Assembly (NCBI GenBank): GCA_021797365.1 | Contig: JAJZZU010000058.1 | Location: forward strand, 1 to 10,836 | DNA: 10,836 nt | Origin: Pseudomonadota bacterium | GTDB lineage: Bacteria > Pseudomonadota > Gammaproteobacteria > Acidiferrobacterales > Acidiferrobacteraceae | Reading direction: 5' to 3' | Shown: positions 1-5,016 of the stretch, one piece after another | Position numbering within the stretch: the stretch's first letter is position 1 | How the letters are laid out: each line of letters begins with the position of its first letter | Program-made: the position numbers and the translations under genes | The notes under the pieces: generated by a model | The model's database searches: none | What the model was told of the DNA's origin: nothing | Seen by the model: the letters and a program-made list of their open reading frames with translations, nothing else

Positions 1-48
1 AAAGATGCGCGTGAGGCGCTCGAGGTCTGTCAACTGCGGCGGACTTGA
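1..48 (+). CDS. possible C-terminal end of an upstream gene (truncated by window)
   Basis: Reading from base 1 gives 15 codons (KDAREALEVCQLRRT) and then TGA at 46-48. The composition is ordinary for a soluble, charged alpha-helical C-terminus. The other two plus-strand frames look poorer: frame 3 stops at once, and frame 2 is Arg-rich and stops at 55-57. No family can be named from 15 residues, and chance open reading of this length is common, so this is only a tentative partial gene. Confidence 0.25.
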   Translation, partial: KDAREALEVCQLRRT

Positions 49-109
49 GGGGGCTTAGGAAGACCGCGAAACGGGTCCGCACGGCTTGAATCGTGGCCTG
101 CTTCGCGTG

Positions 110-138
110 TTGACAGGTGATGGTAAGGCACTGTTAAT
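110..138 (+). promoter_or_regulatory. possible hybrid promoter across the left IS end
   Basis: A perfect -35 hexamer TTGACA (110-115) lies just outside the insertion sequence. Exactly 17 bp further on, inside the left terminal repeat, is GTTAAT (133-138), which matches the -10 consensus at four of six positions. Such a junction could drive the transposase gene that starts at 185. The -35 may originally have served the nitroreductase gene now on the far side of the element. This is inference from hexamer matching only. Confidence 0.35.
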
Positions 139-155
139 AAATAAAGGTGACAAGT
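124..155 (+). repeat. left terminal inverted repeat of the IS
   Basis: The outer part reads TAAGGCACTGTTAATAAATA and continues AAGGTGACAAGT. It matches the reverse complement of 1400-1431 at 29 of 32 positions. The AT-rich core (TTAATAAATAAA) contrasts sharply with the GC-rich surroundings. Confidence 0.9.
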
Positions 156-184
156 AGGGGCCGTCTGCGGTAGGCTCTGGAGTC

Positions 185-1396
185 ATGAGCGCGGCGATGG
201 AGAGGTTGAGGCAGAAGTTTCGTACGGCGTGGCCGCATCTGGATGAGCGCACGCGACGGGTCATGGCCGCGAGCGAAGCTGTGAGCCTGGGCTACGGTGG
301 CGTTTCGATCGTGTCGCGTGCCTGTGGTCTTTCGCGCAAGGCGATCCACAAAGGGATGCATGAACTGGAGGAAGGCGAGCCGCTGGTCGGGCGGGTCCGG
401 CGAGTCGGCGCCGGCCGAAAATCCATCACGCAGTCCGACCCGGAGCTAGTGCAGACGCTGGAAGGGCTGATCGACGAGCAGACGCGTGGCGACCCGGAAT
501 CGGCGCTGCGTTGGATCTGCAAGAGCACGCGCGCCATCGCCCAGGAACTGGCGGAGCAGGATCATCCGATCAGCCACGTGAAGGTGGCCCAGGTTCTTCA
601 TGATCTGGACTACAGCCTGCAGAGCAACCGCAAGACCGAAGAGGGTGCGGATCACCCGGACCGGGATGCCCAGTTCCGCCATATCAATCTCACGGTCAAG
701 CGCTACCTCCGGCACGGGCTGCCGGTCATCTCGGTGGATACCAAGAAGAAGGAGCTGATCGGCAACTATCGCAACGCTGGGCAGCAATGGCGTGCGAGCG
801 GGGAACCGCTCCCCGTCCAAGGCCACGACTTCTCGGGACCGGACGTACCCCGGGCTTTTCCCTACGGCATCTACGACATCGGCCGCAACGCCGGTTTTGT
901 GAACGTGGGGACCGATCATGACACGGGCGCCTTCGCCGTGGCCTCGATTCGAGGCTGGTGGCGCGCGGAGGGGCGCCGTCTCTACCCCGATGCCAAGAAG
1001 ATTCTGATTACGGCCGACGGCGGTGGCAGCAACGGGTGGAGGCTGCGGCTCTGGAAGCTGGAGTTGCAGAAATTCGCCGACCAGACGGCCCTAGCTGTGG
1101 CAGTCTGCCATTTCCCTCCGGGCACCAGCAAGTGGAACAAGATCGAGCACCGGCTGTTCTCGTTCATTTCCTCGAACTGGCGCGGTGAGCCGCTGCGCGA
1201 TTACGAGACCATCGTCAAGCTCATCTCCGCTACTACGACAGCGAAGGGTCTCAAGGTCACGTGCCGACTGGATCGGCGGAAATATCCCACCGGCCGCGGC
1301 ATCACCGACGAAGAGATGCAGCGCGTCAACCTGGAACGCGACAAGTTTCACGGCGAGTGGAACTATGTCATCAAGCCGAACGCGAAGGCTCGATGA
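185..1396 (+). CDS. ISAzo13-family DDE transposase
   Basis: This is a 403-residue transposase that cuts and rejoins the ends of its own element. The N-terminal ~110 residues form a DNA-binding region with helix-turn-helix character; the stretch WPHLDERTRRVMAASEA and a following LGYGG are typical of ISAzo13 transposases. The catalytic RNase H-like domain shows three candidate acidic residues in the expected places: D185 (VISVDTKKKE), D278 (ITADGGGSNG) and E321 (GTSKWNKIEHRLFS). The length is normal for the family and no frameshift is seen. The start at 185 is chosen because the N-terminus matches the family, although the only GGAG (179-182) sits just 2 nt upstream; ATG 197 is an in-frame alternative. 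The gene is alone in its element, and its promoter may lie across the left junction. Confidence 0.92.
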   Translation: MSAAMERLRQKFRTAWPHLDERTRRVMAASEAVSLGYGGVSIVSRACGLSRKAIHKGMHELEEGEPLVGRVRRVGAGRKSITQSDPELVQTLEGLIDEQTRGDPESALRWICKSTRAIAQELAEQDHPISHVKVAQVLHDLDYSLQSNRKTEEGADHPDRDAQFRHINLTVKRYLRHGLPVISVDTKKKELIGNYRNAGQQWRASGEPLPVQGHDFSGPDVPRAFPYGIYDIGRNAGFVNVGTDHDTGAFAVASIRGWWRAEGRRLYPDAKKILITADGGGSNGWRLRLWKLELQKFADQTALAVAVCHFPPGTSKWNKIEHRLFSFISSNWRGEPLRDYETIVKLISATTTAKGLKVTCRLDRRKYPTGRGITDEEMQRVNLERDKFHGEWNYVIKPNAKAR

Positions 1397-1399
1397 TTA

Positions 1400-1431
1400 A
1401 CTTGTGACCTTTATTTATTAACGGCGCCTTA
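1400..1431 (-). repeat. right terminal inverted repeat of the IS
   Basis: This is the reverse complement of the left repeat with three mismatches (TAAGGCGCCGTTAATAAATA on the minus strand, then AAGGTCACAAGT). It starts 3 bp after the transposase stop codon. Confidence 0.9.
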
Positions 1432-1435
1432 GTCC

Positions 1436-1441
1436 TAGGAT
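1436..1441 (+). promoter_or_regulatory. possible -10 box of the nitroreductase promoter, separated from its -35 by the IS
   Basis: TAGGAT matches the -10 consensus at four of six positions and lies 51 bp before the nitroreductase ATG. No good -35 is found within the right IS end at 15-19 bp; the best are weak TTTATT/TTATTA matches in the AT-rich repeat. Joining the flanks without the element puts the outside TTGACA (110-115) 14 to 18 bp upstream, depending on where the element ends are drawn. Confidence 0.25.
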
Positions 1442-1492
1442 GGCCGCAGGCCTATGAGGCCGGCTATCCCACGAGACCACACGGAGGACCGC

Positions 1493-2095
1493 ATGGACGT
1501 CATCACCGCAGTAACATCCCGCCGCGCCATCAAGCACTTCGACCCGAGCCATAGGCTTTCGGAACACGACATCGACACCCTCCTCTCGCTCGCGCGGCTC
1601 TCGCCGACGGCGTTCAACATCCAGCACTGGCGCTTCGTGCTCGTGCAAGACCCCGCACTGCGCGAGGCCCTCCGCGCGGTCGCGTGGATGCAACCGCAGA
1701 TCACCGACGCCTCACTGCTCATCGTGATCTGTGCCGATCTCAAGGCCTGGCAGAAACGACCGGAGCGCTATTGGCGCAACGCCCCGGCCGAGATCCGTGA
1801 GGGCCTCCTTTCGGCCATCGACAACTATTACCGCGACCGCGAGGTCGTGCAACGCGACGAGGCCATGCGCTCCTGCGGGATCGCCGCCCAAACCCTCATG
1901 CTTGCGGCCCAGGCCTTGGGCTATGACTCGTGCCCCATGGATCTCGCGGATTTCGCCGAAGTCGGCCGCCTGATCCGACTCCCCGAGGATCATGTCATAG
2001 GGCTCCTTCTTGCCATCGGCAAGGGCATCCGCGAACCCTGGCCACGGGGCGGGGCCTTGGATAGTGACGAGGTCGTCGTCCGAAACCGCTTTTGA
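1493..2095 (+). CDS. nitroreductase-family FMN-dependent oxidoreductase
   Basis: The product is a 200-residue member of the NfsB-like nitroreductase family, cytoplasmic FMN enzymes that usually work as dimers and pass electrons from NAD(P)H to nitroaromatics, quinones or similar acceptors. The N-terminal SRRAIKHFD (residues 9-17) is the usual flavin-phosphate motif. SPTAFNIQHWRFVLV (37-51) is the second flavin-contact segment. AAQTLMLAAQALGYDSCPM (131-149) is the central helix with its conserved tail, and a LLLAIGKGI strand lies near the end. The start is set at ATG 1493 because GGAGG (1483-1487) precedes it by 5 nt and the motif then sits at residue 9 as usual; an in-frame ATG at 1454 lacks such a site. 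The physiological substrate cannot be told. The IS immediately upstream may have changed its expression. Confidence 0.9.
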   Translation: MDVITAVTSRRAIKHFDPSHRLSEHDIDTLLSLARLSPTAFNIQHWRFVLVQDPALREALRAVAWMQPQITDASLLIVICADLKAWQKRPERYWRNAPAEIREGLLSAIDNYYRDREVVQRDEAMRSCGIAAQTLMLAAQALGYDSCPMDLADFAEVGRLIRLPEDHVIGLLLAIGKGIREPWPRGGALDSDEVVVRNRF

Positions 2096-2096
2096 T

Positions 2097-2117
2097 GGGC
2101 CCCGCTACCGAGGGCCC
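2097..2117 (+). terminator. GC hairpin after the nitroreductase gene
   Basis: Two copies of the self-complementary GGGCCC (2097-2102 and 2112-2117) can pair around a 9-nt loop, 1 nt after the stop codon. No T-run follows, so intrinsic termination is not assured; the structure may only stabilise the mRNA end. Confidence 0.3.
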
Positions 2118-2293
2118 TCCCGGATAATACCGCGGGGATGAAAGCGCGCGGTGAGGCCCCGTCATTCGGGGGTCCACATACCAAAGCCCACCACCCATCA
2201 CCGCCGGCGCGGGCATGGGGCGCCGGAAACGCCCGATACTTCCGTGTCGGTAGAGCGCGCCGACGAACCCCCTGGAGCAACAACGCACACGGG

Positions 2294-2319
2294 CGTGGCG
2301 CGATAAGGTCGCGCCCACG
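2294..2319. repeat. bulged GC hairpin in the receptor leader
   Basis: CGTGGCGCGA (2294-2303) pairs with TCGCGCCCACG (2309-2319) with a single bulged base and a 5-nt loop (TAAGG). It lies ~180 nt before the receptor start. Its role is unknown: a transcript structure, an operator or an upstream terminator are all possible. Confidence 0.35.
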
Positions 2320-2415
2320 AACAAGCGACGATAAGATGACCAAGATATTTCATTGGGATAAAGGCTTGGATCGCGGGATCCGCGCGCCCGATGCCTTCCG
2401 TGTTCCTGTCACTAT

Positions 2416-2442
2416 TTGGAATGTGCAATAGTCTCGTAATAT
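2416..2442 (+). promoter_or_regulatory. candidate promoter of the receptor-phosphoesterase unit
   Basis: TTGGAA (2416-2421) and TAATAT (2437-2442) each match the sigma-70 consensus at four of six positions. They are 15 bp apart, shorter than ideal, inside the only AT-rich part of the leader. A CTGTCAC (2406-2412) just upstream resembles one half of a Pho box, but no second half is clear. Transcription would start ~50 nt before the GTG start codon. Confidence 0.28.
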
Positions 2443-2497
2443 TCTTTCTCCATCCTTGGCCGGATATCGTTACATGATTCCGTACAAGGGGGGAGTC

Positions 2498-4993
2498 GTG
2501 AACACCGATTTCTGTCGTTACCGCATTGTGCGCGTCCTGTTCCTCGCCAGCATCCTGAGTGATCCTGCCTTGGCGCACGCCGCGTCATCGGCCACCGGCA
2601 AGCCTGCGGCACAGGGTGTCGGCGGCCAGCGCAACGGCGTGCCGGCGGCGGGAGGCGAGAGAGGAAACCCCCAGTCCCTTTATGCGGACGACGCGTCCTT
2701 CATGGTAACCCCGCCGGGTCCGCTGCTCGTCTCACACCACCGCGACAAGGCCACCGGTCACGGACCGGCGACACCGGATGCTCAAGGGTCTGTGAACGTC
2801 GGCGAGGTCAATGCCGCATCCGGCCGGCGCGCGCCCCATTCCGCCCGCAAAAGGCAGCTCGCATCGAGTACCGCCAAGACAATCGTCGATCAGGCACAGA
2901 TCGAGACCCTGGTCCCGCCCGGAGGCAGTATCGTGCACGCGCTCGCCACGGCCCCTGGCGTACAGATCCGAGGCTACGGTTCGGGCAACGGCGCCTCACG
3001 CTATCAGATCCGCATCAACGGTATCCAGGTCGGCTGGGCGCTATCCGGCGGCAATCCCGAAAAGAACGGCATCGCCGTTCTCTTTGATGGCATTCCTATG
3101 AATAACCCGCTCGCGCAATGGGATGGATGGGAGAGCGCGGAGGTCCCCATCGCCGAGATCTTCCAAGGGGTCACGGCCGTACAAGGACCCGGCAACCCGG
3201 CAAGCCGCTGGTATGACAGCATGGGTGGGACCGTGGATCTCCATCCCATCGAGCCCACACGCAAAAGCGGCGGACGGGTGAGCGTGGGCGGCGGCAGCTT
3301 TGACACCTACCATGCGTTTGCCCAGGCGGATTCGGGCGATTTCGGGGGGTGGTCGACGGTGGTGGGTGCGGGCTACACCCACTCCGGCGGATTCCGGGAA
3401 GGGCCTTATACGGGTCCGAGCGACGGCACGGCGGCGTTCATGAAGCTGCGCCGGGCGTTTCACGGAGGCAGCGCGAGCTTTGGCGGCTACTACTCCCGGG
3501 TGAATGAATATCGTCCCGATTACATCCCGGTGGCCCCCATCCCGGGCGTGTCCGTCAATGGGTACGGTGTCCCGGGAACCGCCTACAGCCAGGACACCAG
3601 CGGCTTTTATTACACCATCCCCCAAAGCCTGTACGCGAAGAACGACTTCGCGCATATGTGGCTCCTCTATGGCCGTCAGCGCTTCCATCTGGGGGCCGGC
3701 TGGCGACTCGGCAACGTCTTTTGGTATCGCGCCGGCTATCGTCATCACAACCGTCAGCGCTTTTACTACCCGGATTACGCCGGCATCAACAGCGAATATT
3801 ACACGGGCGCCACCCGCACCTTTGGCGATCGCGTCGCGCTGCATTGGCAAAATGCCTGGAACGACATGACGGTCGGCGGCTATTACATGCACGAGCGCTT
3901 CCACAGTCTGTATTACGGTTACAACCCCGCCCTGTTCCAGAGCTCCGCGAGTCTCCCGCTGTTCGTGGCGGATTATTACGATTACTGGGATGGGGCCGTG
4001 GCGTTCGCGCAAGACACCTTGCGGCCGTTGCCGGCCTTGCGCATCACCCCCGGCGTGAGCCTCATGAACTATCGCGTGCAATTCGTCAACAACAGCCTCG
4101 GTGGCGTACCTCCCGGGGCCTCGCCGATCGCCATCTATGACGCCGCGCGCAATAACGACAATTCGTATACCAAGCTCGCACCGAGCCTGGGCATGAACTA
4201 CCGCCTCACACGCAGCCTACACGCCTTTTTCACATGGGCGCAGAACTATCAGACGGCCCCGGCCTCGGCATACGGCAACTATCAGGCGCACCCCACGGTG
4301 CCGCCGAGCGCCCCTACGCGCGTGAATAGTGAGATCGGTGGACTGAAACTCGACCGGGGCCCCCTGCGTGGCCAATTGAGCGCCTTCCATGTCGCCCTCA
4401 GTAACGCCGTCCTGTCGACCTTCCTGCCCTCGCTTGCGATCACCGAGAACGCCGACGTGAGCGCCGTCTATAACGGCGCGAACCTCGACCTGCACTATGG
4501 CCGCGAGCTCGGTTGGCAGGACCTCGCCAGCGCCACGGTAGAACACGCCTACTACCCCCACTACGTCACCGCTGGTACGACCGTGCTGGGTGCCTCGATT
4601 CCCAATATCCCCACGTGGCTTGTCACGCTCGGCGCCGGCTATCGCTGGTATGCCGATCACACGACGTTTTCGGCACGCCTATGGGATAGCTACAACGGCC
4701 AGCAGTACCTGTTCTCCAATCTCACCAATCTGCCGACGACGACCACCACCCAGGGTGCCTACAATGTCGTAGACCTCCGGCTCAGTGCGCGTATCGCCGT
4801 CCTAAGCGATGCCGCCCATGGACTGAAGGACGTGCGGGTAAGCCTCTTGGTGAGCAACCTGTTGGATCGCCACTACAACGCCATGGAGTACATCAGCAGT
4901 GGCGGGGAACTTGGGCCCACAAGCGCCGGCGCGGTACTGGCGGTGCCCGCAGCCCCGCGCGCGCTCTACGCCAACCTGAGCGCGCGTTTCTAA
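2498..4993 (+). CDS. TonB-dependent outer-membrane receptor
   Basis: The product is an 831-residue outer-membrane beta-barrel receptor that imports a ligand using energy from TonB-ExbB-ExbD. The start is set at GTG 2498, because AAGGGGGGAG (2486-2495) precedes it and the protein then opens with a Sec signal peptide ending near ALAHA-AS (~residue 28). ATG 2474 and TTG 2456 are in-frame alternatives. An unusually long Gly/Ala/Pro-rich linker (~30-125) contains GSVNVGEVNA (97-106), a plausible TonB box. The plug follows (~127-250), with VHALATAPGVQIRGYG, the FDGIP loop and SMGGTVDLHP at its end. The rest is a Tyr/Gly-rich barrel ending in NLSARF with the terminal Phe needed for outer-membrane assembly. 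The substrate is unknown. It is 23 bp from the phosphoesterase gene, so probably co-transcribed with it. Confidence 0.92.
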   Translation: MNTDFCRYRIVRVLFLASILSDPALAHAASSATGKPAAQGVGGQRNGVPAAGGERGNPQSLYADDASFMVTPPGPLLVSHHRDKATGHGPATPDAQGSVNVGEVNAASGRRAPHSARKRQLASSTAKTIVDQAQIETLVPPGGSIVHALATAPGVQIRGYGSGNGASRYQIRINGIQVGWALSGGNPEKNGIAVLFDGIPMNNPLAQWDGWESAEVPIAEIFQGVTAVQGPGNPASRWYDSMGGTVDLHPIEPTRKSGGRVSVGGGSFDTYHAFAQADSGDFGGWSTVVGAGYTHSGGFREGPYTGPSDGTAAFMKLRRAFHGGSASFGGYYSRVNEYRPDYIPVAPIPGVSVNGYGVPGTAYSQDTSGFYYTIPQSLYAKNDFAHMWLLYGRQRFHLGAGWRLGNVFWYRAGYRHHNRQRFYYPDYAGINSEYYTGATRTFGDRVALHWQNAWNDMTVGGYYMHERFHSLYYGYNPALFQSSASLPLFVADYYDYWDGAVAFAQDTLRPLPALRITPGVSLMNYRVQFVNNSLGGVPPGASPIAIYDAARNNDNSYTKLAPSLGMNYRLTRSLHAFFTWAQNYQTAPASAYGNYQAHPTVPPSAPTRVNSEIGGLKLDRGPLRGQLSAFHVALSNAVLSTFLPSLAITENADVSAVYNGANLDLHYGRELGWQDLASATVEHAYYPHYVTAGTTVLGASIPNIPTWLVTLGAGYRWYADHTTFSARLWDSYNGQQYLFSNLTNLPTTTTTQGAYNVVDLRLSARIAVLSDAAHGLKDVRVSLLVSNLLDRHYNAMEYISSGGELGPTSAGAVLAVPAAPRALYANLSARF

Positions 4994-5016
4994 ATCATCA
5001 CAAGGGCCTTGCTCTC

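Larger units (their letters stand above)
124..1431 (+). mobile_element. complete ISAzo13-family insertion sequence
   Basis: The element is bounded by 32-bp inverted repeats (124-155 and 1400-1431) that differ at only three positions. It carries a single full-length transposase gene and almost nothing else: 29 bp between the left repeat and the ATG, 3 bp between the stop and the right repeat. The exact ends are uncertain. If the outer TA (124-125 and 1430-1431) is a 2-bp target duplication, the element is 126-1429, or 1304 bp. If the symmetric TAA/TTA belongs to the repeats, it spans 124-1431 without duplication. The size fits the family. Intact ends and ORF suggest a recent, possibly mobile copy. 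Confidence 0.88.
2118..2497. other. leader region without a gene
   Basis: These ~380 bp hold no convincing gene. The open frame from ATG 2138 encodes an Arg/Pro-rich 97-residue product with no good ribosome site and noncoding-like composition. Small hairpins occur: CCCCG-TCATT-CGGGG (2157-2171), a bulged stem at 2294-2319, and CGCGG-GAT-CCGCG (2372-2384). Base composition becomes more AT-rich after ~2340, as expected for the promoter of the downstream receptor gene. No recognised riboswitch class was found. Confidence 0.6.

Noticed and set aside
446..919. 157-codon minus-strand frame opposite the transposase
   Set aside because: Shadow of the transposase coding frame in GC-rich DNA; no independent coding signal.
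2138..2431. 97-codon plus-strand open frame in the receptor leader
   Set aside because: Arg/Pro-rich composition, no convincing ribosome site and no recognisable family; it overlaps the hairpins and the candidate promoter.
3041..4081. 346-codon minus-strand frame opposite the first receptor (also 5824-7014 opposite the phosphoesterase)
   Set aside because: Long antisense frames are common opposite high-GC genes. The translations are Val/Gly/Ala-rich without domains, while the plus-strand genes are unmistakable.
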